Program-made: the position numbers and the translations under genes | Part shown: positions 44,491 to 53,350 of the stretch, in pieces | Numbering within the stretch: the stretch's first letter is position 1 | Layout of the letters: each line of letters opens with the position of its first letter | The notes under the pieces: model-generated | Databases searched by the model: none | What the model saw: only the letters and a program-made list of their open reading frames with translations | Told to the model about the DNA's origin: nothing | NCBI GenBank assembly: GCA_045222555.1 | Contig: JBGUYY010000097.1 | Span: 248,001 to 312,000 of the forward strand | Length of the DNA: 64,000 bases | Source of the DNA: UBA1756 sp045222555 | Lineage (GTDB): Bacteria > Bacteroidota > Bacteroidia > Bacteroidales > WCHB1-69 | Reading direction: 5' to 3'

Positions 44491-45290
44491 TATTTCTTGC
44501 AACCCTTCTTCAGCAGATTCATCGAGAAGTCGAACGTGCTGCCGGGCTTGATTTCACGCACAGGGCAACCCTGTTTCAGCACAATCATCTCGCGTTTTTT
44601 CTTGTACGGATTCTTCTCGTACTCACGCAGCGTGATGACATCGTTCTCCACCCAGAGGGCAGTGGCTTCGCGCAGGCCCACCACCATGACTTCAGGATGG
44701 ATGCAGAGGAACTCCTCGATACGATCCTGGCGCGACTCGCCGGCATGCGTCAGCGCATCCTCCACCTCGGTCGGATAGGGATCGATGTAGTGGGGGTTGA
44801 TCTGGAACGGCACGAAGTCGAAGCAGTTGAAACTCTCGGGCATGATGATGGGCATGTCGTTGGTGGTACGCAGGGTGGGACAAGCCACGTTGGAACCCGC
44901 GCTCCAACCCATGTAGGGCGCGCCTTCGAGCACCTTGCGGCGCACCGGCTCGATGAGCTTGTTGCGGTGCAGCTCATACACCAGATGGAAGGTGTTGCCA
45001 CCGCTCACCATGATAGCGTCGCTCTCGTTGACCAGCGCCACAGGATCGGCTACCGAATGCGTGGAGACGATATCGGCCTTCAGACCGAAGGTCTTGAAGC
45101 AGTTTTTCACTTTCTCAGTAGCGGCATTGTAGCTCTCCTCCAAGGTGGCGCCGTTGCGCACGACAGCATACGGGAAAAAGGCGATTTTCTTTTTGCCTTT
45201 TGTGCCTAAAAATTCTTGAATCAAAGGCATACACCAGCCCAGATAAGACTCTTTGTAATTGGTTGAATTGCTGATTAATAAAAGTTTCAT
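44490..45290 (-). CDS. pepE: Dipeptidase E (alpha-aspartyl dipeptidase)
   Basis: A cytoplasmic serine peptidase of family S51 that cuts dipeptides with N-terminal aspartate. The 266 aa keep the triad spacing of Salmonella PepE: S130 in GWSAGSN, D145 in RTTNDMPI and H167 in INPHYID, at intervals of 15 and 22 residues as in S120/D135/H157. The SGGNTFHL motif is also present. The 761-aa gene is translationally coupled to its 3' end (TAATG). Confidence 0.93.
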   Translation of the reverse strand: MKLLLISNSTNYKESYLGWCMPLIQEFLGTKGKKKIAFFPYAVVRNGATLEESYNAATEKVKNCFKTFGLKADIVSTHSVADPVALVNESDAIMVSGGNTFHLVYELHRNKLIEPVRRKVLEGAPYMGWSAGSNVACPTLRTTNDMPIIMPESFNCFDFVPFQINPHYIDPYPTEVEDALTHAGESRQDRIEEFLCIHPEVMVVGLREATALWVENDVITLREYEKNPYKKKREMIVLKQGCPVREIKPGSTFDFSMNLLKKGCKK

Positions 45291-45294
45291 GATG

Positions 45295-45361
45295 GGTATT
45301 TTGAAGATTTAAAAATTTGAAGATTCGAAAAGATTTGAAGAGATTTGAGGATTTGAGGGGA
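45295..45361. repeat. GATTTGAAGA-type micro-repeats
   Basis: Several degenerate GATTTGAAGA / GATTTGAGGA units in the spacer between the pepE start and the ABC ATPase stop. Confidence 0.4.
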
Positions 45362-46132
45362 TTAGGGGTGGGATGTGGTGCGATAGACGTGGCCGTTGGC
45401 ATCTAAGCCATAGTGGGAGGAGAGGTGGAAGACTTCGCGGACGTTTGGCTCGGTCAGCACGTCATCAACAGGACCGAAATGTTTGAGTGCGCCGTTTTGC
45501 AGCATCAGTACTTTGTGAGCGTATTTCTTGACGAAAGAGAGGTCATGGAGGATGATGACGATGGTTGTATTGTTTTGTTTATTAAGATGTTGAAGAATAT
45601 CCATCACTTCAAACTGATAAGTGATATCCAAGTTGGAGAGCGGTTCATCGAGCAGGATGACGGGCGTTTGTTGGGCCATGGCGCGGGCTATCATCACTCG
45701 CTGCACCTCGCCGCCACTCAGCTCGGTGAGCATCCGGTTGCGGTAGTCGGTGAGACCTGTGATCTGGAGCACCTCCTCCACCACCTCCACATCGTGCGAG
45801 GAGGCGGTTTCCCATCGGCTCTGGTGCGGGTTGCGACCCATCAGCACAGTGTCGAACACCGAGAAGTCGAACACCACATCCTGCCGCTGCGCCACGTAGG
45901 CCATCAGCCGCGCTTTCTCCATCGCCGTCAGCGAGTTGAGCGGTTGTCCACCCACCTGCACCGAGCCGCCCTGCGGTTGCAAAAGACCCGTCATCAGCTT
46001 CAGCAGCGTGGTCTTTCCCGAACCATTAGGGCCCACAATGGCACAGAAATCCCCCTTGTCCAATCCAAAGGAGAGGCCGTCGAGCAGATGTTTCTGCGAA
46101 TAGGAAAATTTCAAATCTTGAACATCAATCAT
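45362..46132 (-). CDS. ABC transporter ATP-binding protein (iron/cobalamin type)
   Basis: A 256-aa ATPase of the FecE/BtuD type. Walker A GPNGSGKTT, signature LSGGEVQRVMIARAMAQ, Walker B VILLDEPLSN and the H-loop in IILHDLSFV are all present. I chose ATG 46132 (MIDVQDLKFSY); the frame to 46162 overlaps a -7 box at 46152-46159. Permease and binding-protein genes, normally adjacent, are missing here, so it must work with partners encoded elsewhere. Confidence 0.88.
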   Translation of the reverse strand: MIDVQDLKFSYSQKHLLDGLSFGLDKGDFCAIVGPNGSGKTTLLKLMTGLLQPQGGSVQVGGQPLNSLTAMEKARLMAYVAQRQDVVFDFSVFDTVLMGRNPHQSRWETASSHDVEVVEEVLQITGLTDYRNRMLTELSGGEVQRVMIARAMAQQTPVILLDEPLSNLDITYQFEVMDILQHLNKQNNTTIVIILHDLSFVKKYAHKVLMLQNGALKHFGPVDDVLTEPNVREVFHLSSHYGLDANGHVYRTTSHP

Positions 46133-46151
46133 AGCGGTGGATTGCAGTTTG

Positions 46152-46159
46152 CAAAGATA
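46152..46159 (-). promoter_or_regulatory. -7 box TATCTTTG for the ABC ATPase
   Basis: Exact TAnnTTTG match on the minus strand, 19 bp before ATG 46132. Confidence 0.55.
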
Positions 46160-46229
46160 CAAACAAAAGCGTTATCCCCCTTTTCTTTTCACAAAAAAAA
46201 TATCATTTACATCACTGCGAAAAAACTAC

Positions 46230-46237
46230 TATTTTTG
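46230..46237 (+). promoter_or_regulatory. -7 box TATTTTTG for the nitroreductase gene
   Basis: TAnnTTTG match 79 bp before ATG 46317, divergent from the ABC promoter. Confidence 0.45.
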
Positions 46238-46316
46238 CAAAGAGAATCATAGATATCTTTAATGGAGTTCTTACTTTAATAATATATTGAATATTAATAA
46301 TTTACAAATCAATAAT

Positions 46317-46955
46317 ATGGCAGACGGATATTTAGAGAAGCGATATGACGAGGTGTTTGGAAAGAACGCTACACGCACAGTGGTGAAGCGGGTGCCGGTG
46401 GAGCAGCTGATGGAGCGGAACAGAAGTTACCGCGGTTTTCATCCCGAGACAGTGGTGCCCCGCGAGACGTTAGAGAAAATTGTGGCGGTGAATCCGCTGT
46501 TGCCGTCCGCCTGCAACCAGCAGGTGCTGCGCTTCAAACTCGTCACCAAGGATAGCGGTGCAGACATAGTGTTGCGCCACATCAAGATGGGAGCCGCACT
46601 GCCGGAGCTGCATCTCCCCTTCCCTGGCACCGAGCCGCAAGCGTTTATCGTGATCTGCAGCACAGTGCCGGAGACCAAGCTGGTGGACATCGACCTCGGC
46701 ATCTCCGCGCAGAGCATGCTGCTGAAAGCCACCGAGTTGGGATATAACGGACTGATTATCGGAGCGTTTAACCGCAGCGCGTTGAAGCAGGAACTCCAGC
46801 TGCCCCTTGAACCTCTGCTGGTAATTGCCATCGGGCGCGGGGCCGAAGTGATACGGCGGGTGGAGATTGCCGAAAGCGAGAGCCACGCCTACTACCGCAA
46901 AGACGGCGTACACTACGTGCCCAAAGTACGAGTAAGCGATTTGATTTTGGGGTAA
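46317..46955 (+). CDS. Nitroreductase family protein
   Basis: A 212-aa FMN-dependent oxidoreductase. The N-terminal flavin site is in MERNRSYRGF, then VNPLLPSACNQQVLRFKLV; ISAQSMLLKATELGYNGLIIG and IAIGRGAE are later conserved blocks. It resembles the nitroreductases of anaerobes that reduce nitro groups or quinones with NAD(P)H. I chose ATG 46317 (MADGYLEKRYD); the frame from 46287 adds only AT-rich leader residues. ileS is convergent, 25 bp away. Confidence 0.85.
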   Translation: MADGYLEKRYDEVFGKNATRTVVKRVPVEQLMERNRSYRGFHPETVVPRETLEKIVAVNPLLPSACNQQVLRFKLVTKDSGADIVLRHIKMGAALPELHLPFPGTEPQAFIVICSTVPETKLVDIDLGISAQSMLLKATELGYNGLIIGAFNRSALKQELQLPLEPLLVIAIGRGAEVIRRVEIAESESHAYYRKDGVHYVPKVRVSDLILG

Positions 46956-46980
46956 GAAGAAGAGATCGATTGTTGAAATC

Positions 46981-49900
46981 TTATCTCTTAATTTTTACCT
47001 TAACAGTCATTCCTTCAGTAATTTCAAAAACTTCACCCTCCACATTGGCCTTGATTTCGAGACTGGTGCAGAGCGTTTCGGTTTTGATGTAGTCGGCGAA
47101 GGTGGTGAAGGCCTTGTCGAGTTGCGGGTGGCTTTCCACCTCGATGGTAATGCGGTCGGAAACGTCCATGTTGGAGTCCTTGCGGTAGTTCTGGATACGG
47201 TTGACGAACTCGCGGGCGTAACCTTCATTCAGCAAATCTTCCGTCAGCTCGATGTCGAGGGCCACGGTGAGGGCATCCTGGTTGGCCACAACCCAGCCCG
47301 GAATATCTTCTGCCACAATCTCCACATCCGTCACGTCAATGGTCACCTCCTGACCGTCGATGTTCAATAAGGCACTGCCGTTCTTCTCGATGGCGCGGAT
47401 GTCGTCCTGACTGAACGCGGTGATGGTGGCGGCCACCTGCTTCATAATCTTGCCGCACTTGGGTCCTAACTTCTTGAAATCAGGCTTGATACGTTTTACA
47501 AAGATACCAGCTTCATCGGAGACAAACTCCACCTCCTTCACGTTGACTTCGTGCAAGATGAGGTCTTTCACCTTCTCGATCTGCTCTTTCAGGTTGGAGT
47601 TCTCCACCACAGGAATCATGATCTTGGCGAGCGGCTGGCGCACGCGGAGGTTCGACTTTTTGCGCAGCGAAAGAATCATCGAGCAAAGTTTCTGTGCTAA
47701 CTGCATGCGCTCTTCGAGAGGATTGTCAATCAGCTCTTCGTGAACCTTCGGATAATCGGAAAGATGGATGGAGATAACATCCTCGCGGTGGGTGATGCTG
47801 TTCAGGTCGAGGAAGAGCTTGTCCATGAAGAACGGCGCGATGGGCGAGGCGATCTTGGCGATGGTCTCCAAGCAGGTGTAAAGGGTCTGATAGGCAGACA
47901 GTTTGTCCTTGCCTTCGCCTTTCCAGAAACGACGGCGGCAGAGACGCACGTACCAGTTGCTCAGGTACTCGTTGACAAAGTCTTGGATTTCGCGGCCGGC
48001 TTTGGTCGGCTCGAAGTCGGCGTAGCACTCGTCGCAGTGTTTCACCAGAGTGTTGAGTTCGGAGAGAATCCAGCGGTCGATTTCGGGACGCTCGCTGTTC
48101 GGGATGTCGGCCTCCTTGTAGTCGAAACCGTCGATGTTGGCGTACATCGCGAAGAAGTTGTAGGTGTTGTAGAGCGTTCCGAAGAACTTGCGCTGCACCT
48201 CGGCGATGCCTTCGGGGTCGAACTTGAGGTTGTCCCACGGCTGGGCGTTGGTGATCATGTACCAGCGGGTGGCATCGGGGCCGTATTTCTCGATGGTGGC
48301 AAACGGGTCAACGGCGTTGCCAAGACGTTTCGACATCTTGTTACCGTCTTTATCCAAAACCAAACCATTGGAAACCACAGTTTTATAAGCCACAGAATCG
48401 AAAATCATCGTGGCAATGGCATGGAGGGTGAAGAACCAACCGCGGGTCTGGTCAACTCCTTCTGCGATGAAGTCGGCGGGGAAGTTCTTCTTGAAAATAT
48501 CCTGATTTTCAAAAGGATAATGCCACTGGCAGTAGGGCATGGCGCCGGAGTCGAACCACACATCGATGAGGTCGGTCTCGCGGGTCATCTTCTGACCGCT
48601 CGGGGAGACGAGGAAAATCTCGTCCACGTAGGGACGGTGCAGGTCGATCTTGTCGTAGTTTTCTTTGCTGAAATCGCCGGGCACGAAGTCCTTGTAAGGA
48701 TTTTCCTTCATAATGCCGGCGGCGACGGCCTTGTTGATCTCATTCACCAGCTGCTCCACCGAGCCGATGCAGATCTGCTCTTTCTTGTCCTCGGTGGTCC
48801 AGATGGGCAGCGGGGTGCCCCAGAAGCGGGAACGCGACAGGTTCCAGTCCACGAGGTTCTCGAGCCAGTTGCCGAAACGGCCGCTGCCGGTGGCGGCGGG
48901 TTTCCAGTAGATGGTCTTGTTGAGCTCGATCATCCGATCCTTCACAGCCGTGCTCTTGATGAACCAAGAATCCAGCGGGTAGTAAAGAATCGGCTTGTCG
49001 GTACGCCAGCAGTGCGGGTAGTTATGGACGTGCTTCTCAATCTTGAACACTTTGTGTTCGCCCTTGAGCCACAGACAGATGGTCACGTCAAGGTTTTCGG
49101 TCTCGGGAGTGGCGGCGGGGTCGTAGTCGTTCTTCACATAGCGGCCCTCAAACTGGCTATAGAGGTCTGCATTGACCTGATTTTTCACGAATTGCGGGTC
49201 GAGTTCGCTCATCAGGAAGAACTTGCCGGTCTTATCGACCATCGGCTGTGGGTTGCCAGCCTTGTCGATGAGCAGCATCGGGGCGATGCCGGCGTCGGCG
49301 GCCACGCGCTTGTCGTCCGCACCAAAGGTGGGGGCGATATGCACGATGCCCGTACCGTCCTCGGTGGTGACATAGTCGCCGGGGATAACCTCGAAGGCCT
49401 TGCCGTCGGGGCGCATGAACGGGATGAGCTGTTCGTATTGGATGCCTGCGAGTTTTTCACCCTTGATTTCGCCCAAAATCTGGAACGGGATGTTCTTGTC
49501 GCCGGGCTTGTAATCTTCGAAGGCGAGGTCTTTGTTCTTCTCGGGGAAGAAGTTGCCGACGAGCGGTTTGCCGAGAATCACCATGATGGGGTCGCCGCTG
49601 TAGGCGTTGAACGTCTTGACCAGCACGTAGTCGATTTTCGGGCCGACGGCGAGGGCGGTGTTGGACGGAAGGGTCCACGGGGTGGTGGTCCAGGCGAGGA
49701 AGTAGAGGTTGTTGGGCACGCCCTGTTCGCCGATGAACATCTGTACGTCGGTGGAGAGCACTTGGTCGGTGCGCACTTTGAACTGGCCGACACAGGTGGT
49801 GTCTTTCACGTCGCGGTAGCAGCCGGGCAGGTTGAGCTCGTGCGAGCTGAGGCCGGTGCCGGCGGCGGGGGAGTAGGGCTGGATGGTGTAGCCCTTGTAA

Positions 49901-50418
49901 AGCATTCCTTTCTTATAAAGTTCTGATAACAAATACCATACTGATTCAATGTATTTGTTGTCGAAGGTAATGTACGGATTTTCGAGATCGACCCAGTAGC
50001 CCATCTTCTTGGTAATGTCGTCCCACATATCCTTGAACTGCATCACATTCTGGCGGCAGGCCTTGTTGTATTCCTCCACGGTGATGGTCTTGCCGATATC
50101 CTCTTTGGTGATGCCGAGGGCTTTTTCCACGCCGAGTTCCACGGGCAGACCGTGGGTGTCCCAGCCGCCCTTACGGCCAACGTATTTGCCTTTGAGGGTC
50201 TGGTAGCGGCAGACGATGTCCTTGAGGGAGCGGGCCAGCACGTGATGAATACCGGGTTTGCCGTTGGCGGACGGCGGTCCTTCGAAGAAGACGAAGGATT
50301 CAGCGCCTTCACGTTGTTTCAAACTTTGTGCGAAAACGTCGTTGTCTTCCCAATATTTCTGCATCTCCTTGCCGATGTTCGACAAGTTAAGTCCGCGATA
50401 CTCAGTATATTTGCCCAT
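46981..50418 (-). CDS. ileS: Isoleucyl-tRNA synthetase, type 2, with a GIHH signature
   Basis: Charges tRNA-Ile. At 1145 aa it is of the long, eukaryote-like type 2 (IleRS2) common in Bacteroidota. The N-terminus MGKYTEYRGLNLSNIGKEMQ and the block GPPSANGKPGIHHVLAR are intact. The class I signature normally reads HIGH after ANGxP; here residues 56-59 are GIHH, a G and an H swapped. The second signature is K694-M-S-K-R in LDKDGNKMSKRLGNA. The CP1 editing domain is present, with TEDGTGIVHIAPTFGADD. The C-terminal anticodon-binding domain and a DUF5915-like tail complete it. A GXHH signature in IleRS2 is reported to give extreme mupirocin resistance. The -7 box is 27 bp upstream. Confidence 0.95.
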   Translation of the reverse strand: MGKYTEYRGLNLSNIGKEMQKYWEDNDVFAQSLKQREGAESFVFFEGPPSANGKPGIHHVLARSLKDIVCRYQTLKGKYVGRKGGWDTHGLPVELGVEKALGITKEDIGKTITVEEYNKACRQNVMQFKDMWDDITKKMGYWVDLENPYITFDNKYIESVWYLLSELYKKGMLYKGYTIQPYSPAAGTGLSSHELNLPGCYRDVKDTTCVGQFKVRTDQVLSTDVQMFIGEQGVPNNLYFLAWTTTPWTLPSNTALAVGPKIDYVLVKTFNAYSGDPIMVILGKPLVGNFFPEKNKDLAFEDYKPGDKNIPFQILGEIKGEKLAGIQYEQLIPFMRPDGKAFEVIPGDYVTTEDGTGIVHIAPTFGADDKRVAADAGIAPMLLIDKAGNPQPMVDKTGKFFLMSELDPQFVKNQVNADLYSQFEGRYVKNDYDPAATPETENLDVTICLWLKGEHKVFKIEKHVHNYPHCWRTDKPILYYPLDSWFIKSTAVKDRMIELNKTIYWKPAATGSGRFGNWLENLVDWNLSRSRFWGTPLPIWTTEDKKEQICIGSVEQLVNEINKAVAAGIMKENPYKDFVPGDFSKENYDKIDLHRPYVDEIFLVSPSGQKMTRETDLIDVWFDSGAMPYCQWHYPFENQDIFKKNFPADFIAEGVDQTRGWFFTLHAIATMIFDSVAYKTVVSNGLVLDKDGNKMSKRLGNAVDPFATIEKYGPDATRWYMITNAQPWDNLKFDPEGIAEVQRKFFGTLYNTYNFFAMYANIDGFDYKEADIPNSERPEIDRWILSELNTLVKHCDECYADFEPTKAGREIQDFVNEYLSNWYVRLCRRRFWKGEGKDKLSAYQTLYTCLETIAKIASPIAPFFMDKLFLDLNSITHREDVISIHLSDYPKVHEELIDNPLEERMQLAQKLCSMILSLRKKSNLRVRQPLAKIMIPVVENSNLKEQIEKVKDLILHEVNVKEVEFVSDEAGIFVKRIKPDFKKLGPKCGKIMKQVAATITAFSQDDIRAIEKNGSALLNIDGQEVTIDVTDVEIVAEDIPGWVVANQDALTVALDIELTEDLLNEGYAREFVNRIQNYRKDSNMDVSDRITIEVESHPQLDKAFTTFADYIKTETLCTSLEIKANVEGEVFEITEGMTVKVKIKR

Positions 50419-50444
50419 AATATAGTATTTGAAAAATCAAGCTG

Positions 50445-50452
50445 CAAATATA
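50445..50452 (-). promoter_or_regulatory. -7 box TATATTTG for ileS
   Basis: TAnnTTTG match on the minus strand, 26 bp before the ATG. Confidence 0.5.
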
Positions 50453-50526
50453 CGATATTCTTGGCAATTGTCCAACAGCGATATTATTTCATTTTACCAG
50501 CTTCCAAGTACAGTTGCGTTGTCTAT

Positions 50527-50547
50527 TTGTTGATTCGTTGAATTGTT
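50527..50547. repeat. 21-bp repeat beginning TTGTTGATTC, copy 1
   Basis: Identical to 57858-57878. It lies in the 225-bp spacer behind the ileS promoter, within a run of GTTGATT/GTTGAAT units. Confidence 0.6.
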
Positions 50548-50643
50548 TATTTGTTGAAGGTGGTTCTGAGTTAAAGAGTGAAGGAGTTAAGAAATTAAGG
50601 GAAGTTGGAATCGTTCATCCTTTCATCTTATCATCTTATCCTC

Positions 50644-51135
50644 TCATTCCATATTATATTCATGAATGGATGTGATTTTAGGTGAGAATGTCATACACGC
50701 ACCAAAGTCATTACCATGGTAGGGGTGATAATTGAACCCCATAGTTCCAGTGACATAATACTTTTTCGTACGATCTACCTCAATGGTATCAAAGAAACCT
50801 TTGCCATCGATTTTCAATTCTATATCAGGATGTTCATCAGATTGCTGAGGGCTGTCAGCCAATGCATAATAGTTCCCTTCGGGATTCCTGTAAGTATAGA
50901 TATACCCATAAACTTTAAGGCTGCTGCCTTCCACTTGGTATACCACTTTATGTCCCTCTCCAATTCCCTCAAACATATAAAAGTTGTAGTAAATAGCTTT
51001 GCAGGTATTGTAACCCGTATCGGACAGCGCCGGCGGATTGTCATAAACCAATCCTTGGCAGTTTTTCTTATGACAAGAGTCCAGCAAGATTGCACCAAGC
51101 AAAAGTATTACAGATGAAATCAATGCTTTTTTCAT
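50644..51135 (-). CDS. Small lipoprotein of unknown function (pair member 2)
   Basis: 163 aa with a lipoprotein signal (lipobox LDSC). The mature part is beta-rich and has three further cysteines. It shares weak but matching spacing with the next gene upstream (51166): a CQ/CxC start, PALSDTGYNTCKAIYYNFYM against PALKHNDYNSILAINQNFYY, a KVYGYIYTY/MFYGNVGRIEY strand and a YYVTGTMGF/CYVKGVLAF strand. The two are probably tandem paralogues. The pair is more AT-rich than the flanking genes. The function is unknown. Confidence 0.6.
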   Translation of the reverse strand: MKKALISSVILLLGAILLDSCHKKNCQGLVYDNPPALSDTGYNTCKAIYYNFYMFEGIGEGHKVVYQVEGSSLKVYGYIYTYRNPEGNYYALADSPQQSDEHPDIELKIDGKGFFDTIEVDRTKKYYVTGTMGFNYHPYHGNDFGACMTFSPKITSIHEYNME

Positions 51136-51165
51136 AGTATTCCTTCTCTAAAAAATACAAATGCT

Positions 51166-51714
51166 TTAATTATGGATGTCCTCAATGTCCAAACGTAACA
51201 TACAGGACACACAAGTGCCCGGGGGAAGCGAGTTCAGGTATTGAAAATGATCCGTAATCTCTCCAAAAGCGAGTACTCCTTTCACATAGCATTGGCTCGT
51301 CAGGTCAATTCCATTTAACTGTGTACGAGGACAGTCTGCAATCAGACTGTGACCGATTCCAGTCTCTGCACTTGCGTCATGAAAATGGAGTCGAACCCAC
51401 GTGCTGTCGGGGTAGGAGTACTCTATGCGGCCAACATTTCCATAAAACATGAGAGTGTCACCTTCATGTGAATAGTAAGGGTAATCTCGATTGTCAACGC
51501 TGGCATAGTAGAAATTCTGGTTGATGGCAAGAATGGAGTTATAGTCGTTGTGCTTAAGTGCAGGTGCCTCAGCAGAGTTCAAATATTGCGCACATTCGCA
51601 TTGTTTTGTCTTGGAATTATATTCTTGTTCATAGTAATAGCATGACTTGTCCTTGCACGAAACTAACATCGCTATCACAGCAGTAATAAGGAAAAGGTGG
51701 ATTGTGTTTTTCAT
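51166..51714 (-). CDS. Small lipoprotein of unknown function (pair member 1)
   Basis: 182 aa with a lipoprotein signal (lipobox LVSC). It has seven cysteines in the mature part, including CECAQ and CVSCM. The similarity to the downstream gene (30 bp away) suggests duplication. No domain recognised. It probably sits on the outer membrane. Confidence 0.6.
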   Translation of the reverse strand: MKNTIHLFLITAVIAMLVSCKDKSCYYYEQEYNSKTKQCECAQYLNSAEAPALKHNDYNSILAINQNFYYASVDNRDYPYYSHEGDTLMFYGNVGRIEYSYPDSTWVRLHFHDASAETGIGHSLIADCPRTQLNGIDLTSQCYVKGVLAFGEITDHFQYLNSLPPGTCVSCMLRLDIEDIHN

Positions 51715-51939
51715 GATTATTTATTGTTGATTTGTTTATTCGTTGGTGGTGACTTCCGTTTTTACTTTTTTTTGCCAACTCCACAGACCTTGCGAAGTTC
51801 GCTAGACAAAGACTGAAAAGTTAACGTAGCAAAGTCACATATTATTTTCTCATCCCTAAATAATTATTTTGAAATTATAGGGTAAGTGGTGGTAAAGAAA
51901 TTAAAAGGTTATTGGTGCCATTCGTAACAAAAATTATTT

Positions 51940-51947
51940 TACCTTTG
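51940..51947 (+). promoter_or_regulatory. -7 box TACCTTTG for the Xaa-Pro aminopeptidase
   Basis: Exact TAnnTTTG match 27 bp before ATG 51975. Confidence 0.6.
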
Positions 51948-51974
51948 CAACGCTGTTTTTCAAAATTATAATTT

Positions 51975-53261
51975 ATGAGATATCAACCACTTCCATCAGA
52001 ATTTTATATTCGTAACAGAAAAAACCTCATCGGTGAGATGGAGGAAAACTCTGTTGCGCTGCTCACCTCCAGTCCGGAATATCCGCGCTGCGGCGACACC
52101 ACCCTCCCTTTCCGCCAAAATTCAGAAATCTTATACCTCACGGGCATTGACCAGGAGGAGACGATGCTCGCCTTAGCCCCCTGGCATCCCAACCCCGCCT
52201 ATCGCGAGATTCTGTTCATCAAAAATCCTTCCCCTGAGAAGATTATCTGGTTCGGACACCGCCTCTCGAAGGAGCAGGCCCGCGAGCTGTCGGGCGTGCA
52301 GAATGTGATGTTTATCGAGCAGTTCCCGTCGGTATTGCAAGACCTGATGTGTCACTCGCAGAATGTGTACCTCCATCTGCCTGAGAACCCGAGACTGCGC
52401 TGGGAACCCATCACCCACGAGTACCGTTTCGTCAAGCAGCTGATGGAGGAGTACCCGCTGCACAACTACTGCCGGCTCGCCCCCATCCTCTACCCGATGC
52501 GATGCCTCAAGTCGGCGGAGGAGCTGCGGACCATGAAACACGCCTGCGACATCACCACGAAGGCGTTCCTGCGTGCGGCAAAGGCCGTGAAACCAGGCTG
52601 TTACGAGTATGAAATCGAGGCTGAACTTACCTACGAGATGATCCGCAACGGGGCCACCACCCACTCGTTTGCGCCCATCGTGGCCGCCGGCGACGACACC
52701 TGCATCCTCCATTATATCAAAAACGACAAGCCGATGAAGGACGGCGACCTGCTGCTCATGGACTTCGGTGCGGAGTATGCCAACTATGCTGGCGATGCTA
52801 CCCGCACCATCCCCGTCAACGGGAAATACACCCCGCGGCAGAAGGATATATATAACAGTGTATTAGCGATTTATAAGGAAACGATTCCGCTGTTCCGTCC
52901 CGGCATGACCATCCACAAAATCAACGACTACGTGTTCCGCCGCATGGAGGAGGAACTGCAGAAACTTGGTCTTCTCACCGCCGACGACATCCGCAACCAG
53001 GATCCCGACTGGCCGGCCTTCAAGAAATATTACATGCACAACACCTCCCACTTTATCGGACTCGACGTGCATGATGTGGGCGAGCGCGACTGGGCCTTCC
53101 AGCCCGGTATGGTGCTGAGCTGCGAGCCTGGTATCTACGTGGCCGAAGAGGGCATCGGCGTGCGCATCGAAACCGATGTGGTGGTGGGCGACACCCCCAT
53201 CAACCTCATGCCCGACATGCCCGTGGAGGTGGAAGAGATTGAGGCGCTGATGGCACGGTAG
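51975..53261 (+). CDS. Xaa-Pro aminopeptidase (M24B)
   Basis: Removes an N-terminal residue next to proline. The 428 aa contain an N-terminal creatinase-like domain (about 1-170) and the pita-bread catalytic domain. The five metal ligands are visible: D263 and D274 in LMDFGAEYANYAGDATR, H359 in NTSHFIGLDVHD, E384 in LSCEPGIY and E399 in RIETDVVV. No signal peptide, so it is cytoplasmic. Together with the C69, PepE and M28 enzymes in this window it fits a peptide-using lifestyle. Confidence 0.94.
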   Translation: MRYQPLPSEFYIRNRKNLIGEMEENSVALLTSSPEYPRCGDTTLPFRQNSEILYLTGIDQEETMLALAPWHPNPAYREILFIKNPSPEKIIWFGHRLSKEQARELSGVQNVMFIEQFPSVLQDLMCHSQNVYLHLPENPRLRWEPITHEYRFVKQLMEEYPLHNYCRLAPILYPMRCLKSAEELRTMKHACDITTKAFLRAAKAVKPGCYEYEIEAELTYEMIRNGATTHSFAPIVAAGDDTCILHYIKNDKPMKDGDLLLMDFGAEYANYAGDATRTIPVNGKYTPRQKDIYNSVLAIYKETIPLFRPGMTIHKINDYVFRRMEEELQKLGLLTADDIRNQDPDWPAFKKYYMHNTSHFIGLDVHDVGERDWAFQPGMVLSCEPGIYVAEEGIGVRIETDVVVGDTPINLMPDMPVEVEEIEALMAR

Positions 53262-53287
53262 TTTTTCACATTTTTCAAAGAAGAAAA

Positions 53288-53317
53288 AAAAGGGATGTCG
53301 TGATGGACATCCCTTTT
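53288..53317. terminator. Bidirectional terminator
   Basis: Twelve-bp stem AAAAGGGATGTC / GACATCCCTTTT with a 6-nt loop between two convergent genes. The minus-strand reading has the longer T-run, so it mainly serves the gene ending at 53351. Confidence 0.8.
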
Positions 53318-53350
53318 GTGTAGGTAATACCTCGAAGTCGAGGACCAACC

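Noticed and set aside
47740..49926. A 728-codon open frame on the plus strand opposite ileS
   Set aside because: Antisense shadow of ileS; composition follows the codon bias and no motifs are present.
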